Source: Parabacteroides hominis
GTDB lineage: Bacteria; Bacteroidota; Bacteroidia; Bacteroidales; Tannerellaceae
Reading direction: 5' to 3'
DNA: 64,000 nt
NCBI RefSeq assembly: GCF_014287585.1
Contig: NZ_JACOOJ010000014.1
Location: forward strand, 44,750-108,749
Made by a program: the position numbers and the translations under genes. Positions 17,901-27,371 of the stretch are shown one piece after another. Below the pieces are notes generated by a model that was given only the letters and a program-made list of their open reading frames with translations, did no database searches and was not told the origin of the DNA. How positions within the stretch are numbered: position 1 is the first letter of the stretch; the number at the start of each line of letters is the position of its first letter.

Positions 17901-19982
17901 ATTCTCGATATCGAGTTGAAACGTGGCGATACGCCGACCGAAGTTTCTCATCTTGCCTTGAAGCTCGAATATGTGGAAGGAGCCGTGTGGCTGGTCCGGA
18001 TTCTGAAAGCTTTCGGCAAAGACACTTTCGGGCGTTCCGGCTATTACTATAATTCCAGCTATACGAAGAAAGAGGTATTGAGCAAACTCCTGCGTTGCTG
18101 CTATCCGTCTAAAACGGATAATGCCGCTGTTCTGACCGGATTGTTGAAGAATTCCGGTATCACGGAGACGCGTTTGGTCGAAACAGCCATGTATGCACCG
18201 CAGTGGCTTGAAATCATCGAACAATGTATCGGATGGAAAGCTCTGACCAGTACCGCTTTCTATTTCCATGCCCATATAAACGAATGGTGTGATGACAAGA
18301 AAAAAGCCATCATAGCCCGTTATACCCCGATCGAACCGGAGGATTTGCGTTTAGGCGCATTCGATATCGACTGGTTCCGCGAAGCCTATAAGGAGATAGG
18401 AGAGAAGCGTTTCGAAGTTGTCTACAATGCGGCCAAATATATTTCTTCCAGCAACGGACATACGCGTGCCCGCAAATATGCAGATGCCGTGAACGGCAAA
18501 CTGATTACTTCGGAAGTCAAAAAGCAGATAGAGGAAAAGCGTAATAAGGATTTGCTGATGGCATATTGCCTGATCCCGCTTGCCAAAAAAGCAACACCGG
18601 ATTTGTTGGAACGTTATCAATATCTGCAACAGTTCCTGAAAGAAAGCAAAGCTTTTGGCGCCCAGCGCCAGGATAGCGAAAAGAAAGCAGTGGAGATCGG
18701 CATGCAGAATCTGGCCCGCAATGCCGGCTATAGCGATGTCACCCGCCTTATCTGGAGTATGGAGACGGAACTGATCAAAGAAATGGAACCTTATTTCACT
18801 CCGGTGGAGATAGAAGGCGTTCAGGTATATGTAAGCATCGACGAAGAAGGTAAATCCGATCTGAAGCTGATAAAGGGAAGTAAAGAACTGAACAGCGTTC
18901 CTGCAAAGCTGAAGAAAAATGCTTATTTAGAGGAACTGAAAGCCGTCCATAAAAAACTTAAGAACCAGTATTCCCGTTCGCGCCTTATGCTGGAACAGGC
19001 GATGGAAGACGAAACCCCCTTCTATATCAGCGAGCTGGAGACGTTGACGCATAATCCCGTCATCTGGCCTTTGTTGCGTAACCTTGTTTTCGTGAGCAAG
19101 GATGATACAGGGTTTTATCTGGATAAGAATCTGGTAACGCCTGATGGAGAATGTATTTCGCAAAAAGCTTCGACACCGGTACGCATTGCGCATCCGGTCG
19201 ATTTGTACACCCGCAATGTATGGCATCGTTATCAGCAATGTTTGTTCGAGAAAGGAATCCGCCAGCCTTTTAAACAGGTGTTCCGGGAGTTGTATGTAAA
19301 AACAGATGAAGAGCGTCCGATGTTCCATTCCCTCCGTTATGCCGGTAACCAGATACAGCCGCAGAAAACCGTCGCAGTTCTGAAAGGGCGTCGCTGGGTC
19401 GCTAATTATGAGGATGGTTTGCAGAAAATCTATTATAAGGAGAATATAGTAGCCAGCATTTATGCGCTTGCAGACTGGTTCAGTCCTGCGGATATTGAAG
19501 CTCCTGCACTCGAATGGGTTGCTTTCCATAGCCGGAAGACATACGAACCGATTGCCATAGAAAAGATACCCGAAGTTATTTTCTCAGAAGTTATGAGAGA
19601 TGTGGATTTGGCCGTTAGCGTGGCGCATGCCGGAGGTGTCGATCCCGAAGCCAGTCATTCGACTGTTGAAATGCGCAGGGCAATACTCGAATTTACTTTG
19701 CCGTTATTCAAACTTTCAAATGTCAGGTTAGAAGGTAGTCATGCTTTTGTCGAGGGAACGTTAGGTAATTATAATATTCATCTCGGAAGTGGCGTTATCC
19801 ATCAGCAGGCGGGAGCGGCTATCAATGTGTTGCCCGTCCATTCCCAGCAACGTGGCCGCCTCTTCCTTCCTTTTGTAGATGAAGACCCGAAAACAGCCGA
19901 GATTGTCTCTAAAATATTGCTTTTTGCCGAAGATAAAAAAATCAAGGATCCGTTCATTCTGGATCAGATAAAGATCAGATAA
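14958..19982 (+). CDS. Giant DUF4132 protein with HEAT-like repeats
   Basis: 1674 residues, cytoplasmic by lack of signal or membrane segments. The C-terminal region (about 1290-1674) matches the DUF4132 domain known from E. coli MolR/YehI: LKGRRWVANYEDGLQKIYYK, ADIEAPALEWVAFHSRK, DVDLAVSVAHAGGVDPEASH, and an LFLPFVDEDPKTAEIVSKIL ending. Around residues 450-600 there are helical HEAT-like repeats (ASQIQVDTLVKALGDRADSP, KSGVLRQQAIKLLMKRGPEA). The large middle part is helical and unassigned. No ATPase, nuclease or kinase motif is evident. E. coli MolR was linked to molybdate response, which is poorly supported; the family function is unknown. It ends at a long hairpin terminator shared with the sulfatase gene. 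Confidence 0.85.
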   Translation: MGLFWRQSSESFVSGYFYKLVNNDRQLSEKGRKLFSALVSRFTINTSEADNYLRSLMDGKQIRYIWQLFDDDRREVLQYMLGEEYAQKYIAWLHKLPSIPYTSGYYRRPVRSDNAGLHYTKALDNLKDFLAIVASGLPLEVLMEGGRTEEERAFIGDINFHHLMSVEIDAGNTAVIEKTKDIICSDNNAGRISYSLLQGIVMSNNRELYELEGKLLLAARLQEGLHQSIAETMDSGTVEAFVYLFNIMRTNDMQRFSSVKRAVGTWTGLLDENNADRINQKVMDLIYMSLTDPSYADACLNSEDSIELYMALWSKGFHKLEDLTATAEQVMEEGVKHKVQVLFYYLLNIQAEWMQEQLSKQALERFSGDFSIVVSFLRSYLASVSIGYYYPRKKEDHSYFDSLSEAKKQYYILKDINSRLTKKLTFSPFIFPWHSTELTHEDILEKMASIIYVVGSDELLDDLCTCYEQAGSNVRAFIVKELLKQPASQIQVDTLVKALGDRADSPRSAAFEILDKQEISDDQYLKIEELLKYKSGVLRQQAIKLLMKRGPEALSGTIARLLSAPLADKRLAALDMLLTLRKKGGQAEVCDSLVPLVSSIEKPSSKELLLIEQLIVKKEESSVYTKENGFGLYDPSTKVQLPVLSVDEDFNMKEVFSLFQEGSLIKKLFGRKQQGAYEIIEKLNNLIAANANYEYRAKYGSTYLLNDYFTETDNADKAEKELDKYPLAGVWRNFYKEEVGSFEILFQLAFLLNTDWNSGDSYWNWNSVIDKSSPVICPFYGFDLSGLKKRVNRLPYLRTVNHIINLLIAENRNDGYVRKVANNILVSFSSVLNEKNLYKLYDYKNYQGTQKYTIFSFQDRRISTWMSNSYGWSTDEEFVRHFTVRYHFYNLARYFQTDEPSAITDSNLLIYDFAKMYEMGLLPASEVMKELMVRKKADDNIGTVSSLLCGNLTVWQRRQFKPYEDTGLEQFKDLARKVIDRILDIELKRGDTPTEVSHLALKLEYVEGAVWLVRILKAFGKDTFGRSGYYYNSSYTKKEVLSKLLRCCYPSKTDNAAVLTGLLKNSGITETRLVETAMYAPQWLEIIEQCIGWKALTSTAFYFHAHINEWCDDKKKAIIARYTPIEPEDLRLGAFDIDWFREAYKEIGEKRFEVVYNAAKYISSSNGHTRARKYADAVNGKLITSEVKKQIEEKRNKDLLMAYCLIPLAKKATPDLLERYQYLQQFLKESKAFGAQRQDSEKKAVEIGMQNLARNAGYSDVTRLIWSMETELIKEMEPYFTPVEIEGVQVYVSIDEEGKSDLKLIKGSKELNSVPAKLKKNAYLEELKAVHKKLKNQYSRSRLMLEQAMEDETPFYISELETLTHNPVIWPLLRNLVFVSKDDTGFYLDKNLVTPDGECISQKASTPVRIAHPVDLYTRNVWHRYQQCLFEKGIRQPFKQVFRELYVKTDEERPMFHSLRYAGNQIQPQKTVAVLKGRRWVANYEDGLQKIYYKENIVASIYALADWFSPADIEAPALEWVAFHSRKTYEPIAIEKIPEVIFSEVMRDVDLAVSVAHAGGVDPEASHSTVEMRRAILEFTLPLFKLSNVRLEGSHAFVEGTLGNYNIHLGSGVIHQQAGAAINVLPVHSQQRGRLFLPFVDEDPKTAEIVSKILLFAEDKKIKDPFILDQIKIR

Positions 19983-19993
19983 GGATGAAAAAA

Positions 19994-20075
19994 AGTGGCG
20001 GTGTGTCGAAATTCCGTTTTGTCATAATGGACTTGATCCGGGAAGACATAGAATGAATTTTGACACACTGCCACT
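19994..20075. terminator. Long-armed bidirectional terminator
   Basis: 21-nt arms (19994-20014 and 20055-20075) pair with two G-U-type differences around a 40-nt loop. An A-run precedes and T-rich sequence follows, so it can end both the DUF4132 transcript and the convergent sulfatase transcript. Confidence 0.75.
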
Positions 20076-20090
20076 GCCTTTTGTTCCTTT

Positions 20091-21536
20091 TTATTTTTCA
20101 CCCGGCAATAGCGGCCAGTTCGGGTCCGGTCTGTGTTCACGAACCATGATATTTTTCAGTTCCGCTACTTTTTCAGGATATTGGTCCAGTACATTATGCC
20201 GTTCCGACGGGTCGGAAGCTAAGTTATACAGTTCATAATAGGGCTTGTCACCGCGGATATTCATGTGAACCAATTTCCACGGTCCTTTGCGTACGGCCTG
20301 GCGACCGTTCAGTTCTTGGAATTCGAAATACAGGAATTCATGTTCCTTCTGTCCTTTCCGGTTTTCCAGGAGGGGAAGCATGCTGACGCCGTCCATCTCT
20401 TTCTGTTTGGCTTTCGGATGGATTATTTCTTCGAAGGTCGGTAATACATCCCAGAAAGAGCACATAAAGTCTGTTTCCGTACTCGGTTGGACATGCCCCG
20501 GCCACGAAATGATCATCGGGACGCGGATGCCGCCTTCATACAAATCCCGTTTATATCCGCGATAAATGCCGTTGCTGTTGAAGAAATCGGGGTCGGCTCC
20601 TCCTTCCATATGCGGGCCGTTGTCGCTTGCAAAGATGATGATGGTATTATCATATAAGCCTTTGTCTTTTAACTTCTGGATGATCTGACCGACATAGACG
20701 TCCAGGCGGTAAACCATAGCGGCGAAAGTGGCATGCGGATAGAATTGAGTGCAATAACCTCCCTTGCGGAAAGCCGGACTGCCGGGTTCCACACCCTTAT
20801 GAGGCTTTTCCGGATACATGCCACGGAATTTCTTGATAATGCTGTCTTCCGGAACGATCAGTTCAGCATGCGGAATAATGGTCGGATACCACATGAAGAA
20901 CGGTTCGTCGGGATTCATATTATCCAGATAGTCCAATGCTTTTCCGTGAATAAGATCTTGCGAGTATGTTCCTTTTCCATATTCTACATTCAGGTTGTTG
21001 TCTTTCAGTTCCACCCGTTTGTCGTTATCCCAGAGATGGTCGGGATAATAGCTGTGTGCCAGCAGTTGGCAATTGTATCCGTAGAAAGTGTCGCAACCCT
21101 GGTTTTTAGGATCACCGGTCGAACCGATATAGCCCAGTCCCCATTTGCCGAAAGCGGATGTCTTATATCCTGCATCTTTCATTACCTCGAAGATGGTACG
21201 GGCGTCAGCGGGAAGCGGAAATTGTCCTTCCGGGTCGAGTTCGAGGTTACCGCGGACAGGCGTGTGCCCGCTGTGCGTGCCTGTCAGCAGGCAGGAGCGG
21301 GAAGGAGCGCTGACAGTTGTCCCTGAATAGCACTGCGTAAAACGCATTCCGCTTTGTGCCAGCTTGTCGATGTTGGGTGTCTCGAACTTTTCCTGTCCGT
21401 AACAACTTAGATCACCATAACCCAAATCGTCCGCAAGGATAAAAACGACATTCGGTTTCTTGTCCTTATTCTTCTCCGCATGGATGAAAGGTGCTGCCAG
21501 CAAAAGGCCGGTCGAAATTAGAATTGCTTGTTTCAT
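20091..21536 (-). CDS. Exported serine-type sulfatase (S1 family)
   Basis: 481 residues with a signal peptide (MKQAILISTGLLLAAPFIHA), so periplasmic or surface. The sulfatase core is intact: metal-binding ADDLGYGDLSCYG with Asp36/Asp37, and SAPSRSCLLTG with Ser76 in the position that is converted to formylglycine. The Ser form needs an anaerobic maturation enzyme (anSME) encoded elsewhere. Later family segments are GKWGLGYIG, the second metal site ASDNGPHMEGG and YEGGIRVPMIISWPG. It removes sulfate esters from a glycan; the subfamily and substrate cannot be told. It is divergent from the beta-helix lipoprotein gene and 4 kb from the rhamnosidase locus, so it may act on the same glycan. Confidence 0.9.
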   Translation of the reverse strand: MKQAILISTGLLLAAPFIHAEKNKDKKPNVVFILADDLGYGDLSCYGQEKFETPNIDKLAQSGMRFTQCYSGTTVSAPSRSCLLTGTHSGHTPVRGNLELDPEGQFPLPADARTIFEVMKDAGYKTSAFGKWGLGYIGSTGDPKNQGCDTFYGYNCQLLAHSYYPDHLWDNDKRVELKDNNLNVEYGKGTYSQDLIHGKALDYLDNMNPDEPFFMWYPTIIPHAELIVPEDSIIKKFRGMYPEKPHKGVEPGSPAFRKGGYCTQFYPHATFAAMVYRLDVYVGQIIQKLKDKGLYDNTIIIFASDNGPHMEGGADPDFFNSNGIYRGYKRDLYEGGIRVPMIISWPGHVQPSTETDFMCSFWDVLPTFEEIIHPKAKQKEMDGVSMLPLLENRKGQKEHEFLYFEFQELNGRQAVRKGPWKLVHMNIRGDKPYYELYNLASDPSERHNVLDQYPEKVAELKNIMVREHRPDPNWPLLPGEK

Positions 21537-21563
21537 GATATATGTTTTTTGTTAGAATGCTTA

Positions 21564-21571
21564 CAAAGTTA
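21564..21571 (-). promoter_or_regulatory. -7 promoter box of the sulfatase gene
   Basis: Minus strand TAACTTTG, full TAnnTTTG match, 28 nt upstream of the ATG. It lies back-to-back with the box of the beta-helix gene. Confidence 0.5.
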
Positions 21572-21591
21572 TATTTTTTATGAGGAATAAT

Positions 21592-21599
21592 TATCTTTG
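21592..21599 (+). promoter_or_regulatory. -7 promoter box of the beta-helix lipoprotein gene
   Basis: TATCTTTG, full TAnnTTTG match, 24 nt upstream of the ATG at 21623. The two divergent boxes are only 20 nt apart, so binding of RNA polymerase to one may affect the other. Confidence 0.5.
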
Positions 21600-21622
21600 A
21601 GCATAAAATATAAGTGAATATC

Positions 21623-23098
21623 ATGAAAAAGATAACCTGTTTACTCTCCGCTTGCCTGTTTCTGTTAGCGATGGCAAGCTGTTTAGGGCCTTCGGCTGCT
21701 TCTTATTATTTGGATGCTACGAATGGCGATGATAATCAGAACGGACTTTCCGAATCGAATGCCTGGAAAAGCCTTTCCAAACTCCGGGACGTGAAATTGA
21801 ATCCGGGTGATAGGGTGCTTCTGAAAAGGGGAGATATTTTTCAGGGAGAACTCGAAATATCGGGACAAGGAACCTCTGATAACCGGATTTATGTAGAAAC
21901 ATACGGTGAGGGAGATAAGCCCTGTATTGTCGGCAACGATACTTCCCTGTATGCCGTCCGTATCCTCAATTCAGATTATCTGACACTGCGGAATGTGGAA
22001 ATAGTCAATACCGGGAAGGAAAGGAAACCGCATCGTACGGGGCTGAAGATCGAATGCCGGAACTATGGAGTTTCCAAGAACATCGTCATAGACGGTGTGG
22101 ATATACGGGATGTAAACGGTTCGTTGGTCAAGGAAGAAGGAGGCGGTAGCGGCATCCTGATCGTGAATGGAGGGAAAGATGTCATATCTGTCTTTGACAG
22201 CCTGACAATAGAGAATTGCCGGATCCGGCGTTGTGCCCGTAACGCGATGATCTGGTCGGGATATAGCAGCCGGGAGAACTGGCATCCGAGCAAACATACG
22301 GTTATCCGTAAAAACCTGATAGAGGAGGTTCCGGGCGACGGTATCGTTCCGATCGGTTGCGACAGCACGTTGATAGAATATAACGTGATGCGCAATTGTC
22401 CGGCTACCCTTCCCGATACGGAGGCCGCCGCCGGTATCTGGCCGTGGAGCTGCGACAATACGGTTATCCAGTTCAATGAGGTGAGCGACCATAAGGCTCC
22501 CTGGGATGCACAAGGTTTCGATTCGGACTGGAATTGCCGGAACACGCTTATCCAGTATAATTATAGTCACGATAATGATGGCGGGATGGTGCTGATCTGT
22601 AACTCCGGCGAATCTCCGGCTTCTTTCAATGCCGGGAACGTGGGGACCGTTGTGCGTTACAATATCAGTGTTAACGACGGTCTCCGGACCCGTCCGACAC
22701 GTGTCGGCATGTTTTCCCCGTTAATCCATCTGGCCGGACCGGTAAAGAATACGACTATCTGGCGTAATATTATTCATGCAGGTAAAAAGACGATAAAAGA
22801 AGCGGATCGCAGTATGATGACTTTCGATTCCTGGGGCGGTTATTCGGACAGTACCTTTGTGAAGGAAAATATTTTTTATACGCCTGAAATAAGTACGTTC
22901 AATTTTACAGAGTCAACCAATAATGTATTTGAGGATAATTATTACTTAGGTGCGTTTAAGGTGAAACCGGCTGATCCCGGTGCACAAACCGTTTCCGGTG
23001 TTTATCGTTTCTCTGCATTGATGGATACGGTCGCTGTTGCCGGCTCGGAAGGTGTATTTGTAAATGAAAAAGCAATCCGTGAATTTTTTGAAAGATGA
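21623..23098 (+). CDS. Right-handed parallel beta-helix lipoprotein
   Basis: 491 residues from MKKITCLLSACLFLLAMASC; an in-frame GTG three codons up is less likely. The signal ends with the lipobox MASC, so the protein should be a lipoprotein. From residue 30 a YYLDATNGDDNQNGLSESNA segment, the usual opening of secreted beta-helix proteins, is followed by repeated coils (VRILNSDYLTLRNVEIVNTG, KHTVIRKNLIEEV, NTVIQFNEVSDH, NTLIQYNYSHDNDGG). This fold is used by polysaccharide lyases and glycosidases acting on uronate or galactose polymers, and no catalytic site can be assigned. It is divergent from the sulfatase and is followed by mutS on the same strand. Confidence 0.85.
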   Translation: MKKITCLLSACLFLLAMASCLGPSAASYYLDATNGDDNQNGLSESNAWKSLSKLRDVKLNPGDRVLLKRGDIFQGELEISGQGTSDNRIYVETYGEGDKPCIVGNDTSLYAVRILNSDYLTLRNVEIVNTGKERKPHRTGLKIECRNYGVSKNIVIDGVDIRDVNGSLVKEEGGGSGILIVNGGKDVISVFDSLTIENCRIRRCARNAMIWSGYSSRENWHPSKHTVIRKNLIEEVPGDGIVPIGCDSTLIEYNVMRNCPATLPDTEAAAGIWPWSCDNTVIQFNEVSDHKAPWDAQGFDSDWNCRNTLIQYNYSHDNDGGMVLICNSGESPASFNAGNVGTVVRYNISVNDGLRTRPTRVGMFSPLIHLAGPVKNTTIWRNIIHAGKKTIKEADRSMMTFDSWGGYSDSTFVKENIFYTPEISTFNFTESTNNVFEDNYYLGAFKVKPADPGAQTVSGVYRFSALMDTVAVAGSEGVFVNEKAIREFFER

Positions 23099-23105
23099 AA
23101 AGTCG

Positions 23106-23113
23106 TACCTTTG
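23106..23113 (+). promoter_or_regulatory. -7 promoter box of mutS
   Basis: TACCTTTG, full TAnnTTTG match, just after the stop codon of the beta-helix gene and 30 nt before the GTG start of mutS. It suggests mutS is transcribed on its own. Confidence 0.45.
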
Positions 23114-23143
23114 TACGGTTGAACAGATAAAAAGAAAAGAACA

Positions 23144-25783
23144 GTGGCAAAGATAGTGGAAACACCCTTGATGAAGCAGTATTTCGATATAAAGGCGAAA
23201 CACCCTGATGCAATCCTGCTATTCCGTGTAGGCGACTTTTACGAAATGTATGGCGAAGACGCTGTGACCGGAGCTGAAATACTGGGTATCGTACAGACGA
23301 AAAAAGCGAACGGACCGGGGCAAACGGTCGAGATGGCCGGTTTCCCCCACCATGCGTTGGACAGCTATCTGCCTAAACTGGTGCGTGCCGGCAAGCGCGT
23401 AGCAATCTGCGACCAGCTGGAAGATCCGAAGCTCACGAAAAAATTAGTGAAACGCGGCATCACCGAACTGGTGACTCCGGGTGTCTCTATCAACGACAAT
23501 ATCCTCAACCATAAAGAAAACAACTTCCTTGCCGCCATCCATTTCGGCAAGGATGTCTGTGGAATCGCATTCCTCGATATATCTACCGGCGAGTTCCTGA
23601 CGGCCGAAGGAACCGTTGATTATGTGGATAAACTGCTGAATAACTTTTCCCCGAAAGAAGTCCTGGTCGAACGGGGTAGCCGTAAACGTTTTGAAGAGGC
23701 TTTCGGTCCCCGGTTCTTTATTTTCGAACTGGACGACTGGGTGTTTACTTCGGAAGCCGCCAACGACCGTCTGTTGAAACATTTCGAAACGAAGAATCTG
23801 AAAGGTTTCGGTGTCCAGCACCTGAAATTAGGAATCGTAGCTTCGGGAGCCATCCTGTATTATCTGGATCAGACGCAGCACACCCATATTTCTCATATCA
23901 CCTCTCTTTCCCGTATCGAAGAAGACCGCTATGTGCGCCTCGACAAGTTTACGGTGCGCAGCTTAGAATTGGTCAGCACGATGAACGAAGAGGGTACGAG
24001 CTTGCTGGACGTACTGGACAAGACCGTCTCGCCGATGGGATCGCGTATGCTGCGCCGTTGGATCTTGTTTCCGTTGAAGGATGTGAAACCGATCCACGAG
24101 CGTCAGGACGTAGTGGAATATTTCTTCCGTCATCCCGAAGTGAAAGAACTGTTAGAAGAAAAATTAGAACAGATCGGCGACCTGGAACGTATTATTTCCA
24201 AAGTAGCGGTCGGCCGTGTCTCTCCGCGCGAAGTAGTGCAGTTGAAAGTCGCCCTTCGCGCCATCGAGCCGATTAAAGAGGCTTGCATGGCAAGCGATGA
24301 ACCGAGCCTTTGCCGTATCGGCGAACAGTTGAATGCCTGTGCCCTGATCCGTGACCGGATAGAAAAAGAGATCGCGGGTGATCCGCCTTCCTTGCTGAAC
24401 CGGGGCGGCGTGATTGCGACAGGCGTGAACGCCGAGCTGGACGAACTGCGTGCAATCGCTTATTCGGGCAAAGATTATCTCTTGAAGGTACAAGCACGGG
24501 AAATAGAATTGACGGGCATATCGAGCCTTAAAATCGGTTTCAACAACGTCTTCGGATATTATATCGAGGTGCGTAACACCTACAAGGACAAAGTCCCTGC
24601 CGAATGGATACGCAAACAGACCTTGGTGAATGCCGAACGTTATATTACCGAAGAACTGAAAGAATACGAAGAAAAGATATTGGGGGCGGAAGAGAAGATA
24701 CTTTCGCTGGAAGCCCGTCTTTTCAATGAACTGGTACTTTGTCTTTCCGAATATATTCCGCCCATCCAGGTGAATGCAAACCTGATCGGTCGTCTGGACT
24801 GTCTGCTCTCGTTTGCCAAGGTGGCTGAAAGCAACCGCTATATCCGTCCGGATGTGAATGATTCGCAGGTGATCGATATTAAGGCAGGCCGCCATCCGGT
24901 GATTGAAAAGCAGTTGCCTATAGGCGAGTCTTATATTGCCAATGACGTCTATCTGGACGATGAAAAGCAACAGATTATCATTATCACCGGACCTAACATG
25001 GCCGGTAAGTCCGCTTTGCTTCGCCAGACGGCCTTGATCACGCTGATGTCCCAGATCGGTTGTTTCGTTCCCGCCGAATGCGCCCGTATCGGGATTGTGG
25101 ACAAGATATTTACGCGTGTGGGAGCCTCGGATAATATCTCGGTGGGCGAATCTACCTTTATGGTGGAGATGAACGAGGCTTCGGATATCCTCAACAACAT
25201 GTCTTCCCGCAGCCTTGTCCTGTTTGACGAATTGGGACGCGGGACAAGCACATACGACGGTATTTCCATTGCCTGGGCGATTGTAGAATATATCCACGAG
25301 CATCCCAATGCCCGTGCGAAGACCTTGTTTGCCACACATTACCACGAGCTGAACGAGATGGAGGCTTCTTTCAAGCGTATCAAAAACTACAATGTTTCGG
25401 TGAAGGAGGTAGGCAACAAAGTGATCTTCCTGCGCAAGCTGGTTCCCGGAGGCAGTGAGCACAGCTTCGGTATCCATGTGGCCAAGATGGCGGGCATGCC
25501 GAAAAGCATTGTGAAACGTTCCAACGAGATCCTGAAACAGTTGGAAACGGAAAACCGCCAGGAGGGGATCGCCACGGAAAAGCGCAAAGGCAGCGTCAAA
25601 AGCAAGCCTGTAAAAGGAATCGCTTCTTCGGCAGACGGCTATCAGCTCAGCTTCTTCCAATTGGACGACCCGGTACTCAGCCAGGTACGGGATGAAATCA
25701 AAAACCTGGATGTCAACAACCTGACGCCGCTGGAAGCTCTGAACAAGCTGAGCGAGATACGGAGGATTATTACCGGGAAATAA
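23144..25783 (+). CDS. mutS: DNA mismatch repair ATPase MutS
   Basis: 879 residues starting at GTG ([20 protein letters not shown]). MutS recognises mismatches and starts methyl-independent or methyl-directed repair with MutL. The mismatch-binding motif [14 protein letters not shown] is present near residues 27-40 (Phe and Glu of the Phe-X-Glu wedge). The C-terminal ATPase has Walker [14 protein letters not shown] near residue 616, Walker [17 protein letters not shown], and ATHYHEL. A charged linker (residues 800-830) precedes a terminal [16 protein letters not shown] segment. No alternative ATG fits: the next ATG is at residue 10. The 3' side faces the tandem repeats at 25815-25907. Confidence 0.97.
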   Translation: MAKIVETPLMKQYFDIKAKHPDAILLFRVGDFYEMYGEDAVTGAEILGIVQTKKANGPGQTVEMAGFPHHALDSYLPKLVRAGKRVAICDQLEDPKLTKKLVKRGITELVTPGVSINDNILNHKENNFLAAIHFGKDVCGIAFLDISTGEFLTAEGTVDYVDKLLNNFSPKEVLVERGSRKRFEEAFGPRFFIFELDDWVFTSEAANDRLLKHFETKNLKGFGVQHLKLGIVASGAILYYLDQTQHTHISHITSLSRIEEDRYVRLDKFTVRSLELVSTMNEEGTSLLDVLDKTVSPMGSRMLRRWILFPLKDVKPIHERQDVVEYFFRHPEVKELLEEKLEQIGDLERIISKVAVGRVSPREVVQLKVALRAIEPIKEACMASDEPSLCRIGEQLNACALIRDRIEKEIAGDPPSLLNRGGVIATGVNAELDELRAIAYSGKDYLLKVQAREIELTGISSLKIGFNNVFGYYIEVRNTYKDKVPAEWIRKQTLVNAERYITEELKEYEEKILGAEEKILSLEARLFNELVLCLSEYIPPIQVNANLIGRLDCLLSFAKVAESNRYIRPDVNDSQVIDIKAGRHPVIEKQLPIGESYIANDVYLDDEKQQIIIITGPNMAGKSALLRQTALITLMSQIGCFVPAECARIGIVDKIFTRVGASDNISVGESTFMVEMNEASDILNNMSSRSLVLFDELGRGTSTYDGISIAWAIVEYIHEHPNARAKTLFATHYHELNEMEASFKRIKNYNVSVKEVGNKVIFLRKLVPGGSEHSFGIHVAKMAGMPKSIVKRSNEILKQLETENRQEGIATEKRKGSVKSKPVKGIASSADGYQLSFFQLDDPVLSQVRDEIKNLDVNNLTPLEALNKLSEIRRIITGK

Positions 25784-25814
25784 ACCGATTGCCGGTATTT
25801 ATATTTAAGGGTAG

Positions 25815-25907
25815 GCATCTCTCCACCATTAGAGAGGGTGTCTCCCCTATGTTGGAGAGGATGTCTCTCTGCTGTAGGGGGATAACGTCTCCTCTACATT
25901 AGAGAGG
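25815..25907. repeat. Four tandem 23-24-bp imperfect palindromic repeats
   Basis: Units at 25815-25837, 25838-25860, 25861-25883 and 25884-25907 follow the pattern (n)GTCTCyyCTnynTTnGAGAGG. Each can form a small hairpin with CTC/GAG stems. The last is followed by CTCTCTCTTTTTT, so at least that unit could act as a terminator between convergent mutS and the isomerase gene. The array is not CRISPR-like because it has no spacers. Confidence 0.65.
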
Positions 25908-25928
25908 CTCTCTCTTTTTTCTTGTCTT

Positions 25929-27371
25929 TTAACAAACCTGGATAACAGGTATGTCTAACAGGAAAGCTATCTTCTTTAGCTTGTCCGCGACATGTCCGAT
26001 ACCGATTGCACAGTGGTGTGAAGGACCAGCCTTACTCCATCGGTCCATAAAAGTTCGGGCTCCGCAGCCGAACCTGTAGCGGCTGTTCGTATTTCCTATT
26101 TGCAGGGTGGGTCCGTCGGTCGATTCTCCCTCTGCGACAAGTAGAAATACGCCATAATTATTTTCACATACGGAAAGAAAAGTGACAGGTCCCTGCTTGA
26201 CGCGCATCTGAATGGACAATCCTTTGCCTGGTTTACCGTGATATATGGGTAGCGGTACAAGGCTGACCTTTCCCTCGGCAATGGCGAAATGAGCCGGTCC
26301 GTCATGTCCCCATAAAACAACATCGTCATTGAAGTCCATTGCGTACGGTTCGGAGAAAGAGCCTCCGGCATACAAAAGAGAGAGGAGCTTCATGGCTTGT
26401 ACGTTCTTTACTTCGCACTCGCCTGCTACCGGGATGCCGCGTCCTGTAAGCAAAGTATTGCCGGCTATTACGGAAGTCACGATATTTTCATAATCGTTTC
26501 CTTTCCAACCTTCGTAGTAGTAAGCCATTGAACCGAGGTCGTGGGCTTCGGTCAGTTTATCGAGTGCGACAGAGGTGCGGGCAGCACGATCCAATTCGTA
26601 TTCTTCACAATGCGGATCGACTTCAAACTTCATGGAAAATTCCAAACGTTTTGCCGTTAGCTCGTCTTCCGTTACAGCATCCCGGTATGCTTTGAGTTCG
26701 CACATTTCGAGAATCTCTATGTGAGTGCCGAAAGTGGAAGATTGCCGGGTGGTGTCGGTGTAAACGTCCAGCATACCGCAATAATAGTGTCCGAGAATAC
26801 CCATCCGGTTGTTACGCATCCCTTGTACGGCCCTTGCCGCATCGATCCAGTTTTCGATTTCGTTCCATACGAATGGTTCTTCGAGGTAACCGGTCAGGAT
26901 ATCGTATTTGATGCCGGCACGGTTGAATACGCAGGCAAATTCCGGAGTGGAACAGGCTTGGCAGTGAGCCAGCCATTCACCGGTCATTTTTCCACGGTCG
27001 CCTAATCCGTTGATATAATTGTAATTTATGGCGGCTACGGGTTGTATGTTGAGCAGGATAACCGGAATTTTGATGCGCTGGGCGATCGGGAGGATCGTCG
27101 AGGAAAGGGCATAGGTCGAGATAAAGATGAAGAGGATTTCTATGTCTTCACTTTTTAAAACTTCTACTGTCCGGATCGCCTTTTCCGGGCTGTCTACCAT
27201 TCCCCCGTCAATCACGGTTGCCTGTAGGCCGGACATACGTTCTTTTATCGCTCTTTGATAATCCGTCAATCGGGGGAGGAGTCCTTCGAATTGATTCCAG
27301 TAGGTGTTCAATCCGACTCCGATCAGTCCGACTTTAACTTCCTTTTTTGTTGTATTCATGGTATTCTTCAT
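25929..27371 (-). CDS. L-fucose/L-arabinose isomerase family protein
   Basis: 480 residues. The N-terminal part begins [20 protein letters not shown] and contains [20 protein letters not shown], the Rossmann-like start of the fucose/arabinose isomerase fold. Later segments [20 protein letters not shown] and [20 protein letters not shown] carry the Glu and His residues that bind the metal in this family. It would interconvert an aldose and a ketose, plausibly a sugar freed by the neighbouring glycosidases, but the substrate is not determined. Translation is coupled to the upstream GH78 gene: its stop TAA and this ATG overlap by one base (TAATG). A start two codons later (27359) is possible. 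No signal peptide, so cytoplasmic. Confidence 0.75.
   Translation of the reverse strand: MKNTMNTTKKEVKVGLIGVGLNTYWNQFEGLLPRLTDYQRAIKERMSGLQATVIDGGMVDSPEKAIRTVEVLKSEDIEILFIFISTYALSSTILPIAQRIKIPVILLNIQPVAAINYNYINGLGDRGKMTGEWLAHCQACSTPEFACVFNRAGIKYDILTGYLEEPFVWNEIENWIDAARAVQGMRNNRMGILGHYYCGMLDVYTDTTRQSSTFGTHIEILEMCELKAYRDAVTEDELTAKRLEFSMKFEVDPHCEEYELDRAARTSVALDKLTEAHDLGSMAYYYEGWKGNDYENIVTSVIAGNTLLTGRGIPVAGECEVKNVQAMKLLSLLYAGGSFSEPYAMDFNDDVVLWGHDGPAHFAIAEGKVSLVPLPIYHGKPGKGLSIQMRVKQGPVTFLSVCENNYGVFLLVAEGESTDGPTLQIGNTNSRYRFGCGARTFMDRWSKAGPSHHCAIGIGHVADKLKKIAFLLDIPVIQVC

Noticed and set aside
24164..25660. 498-codon open frame antisense to mutS
   Set aside because: It is a shadow of the mutS codon pattern; its translation is His/Arg/Phe-rich with no recognisable domain.
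25815..25907. CRISPR-like repeats
   Set aside because: The units are directly adjacent with no spacers, only four copies, and no cas gene in the window.
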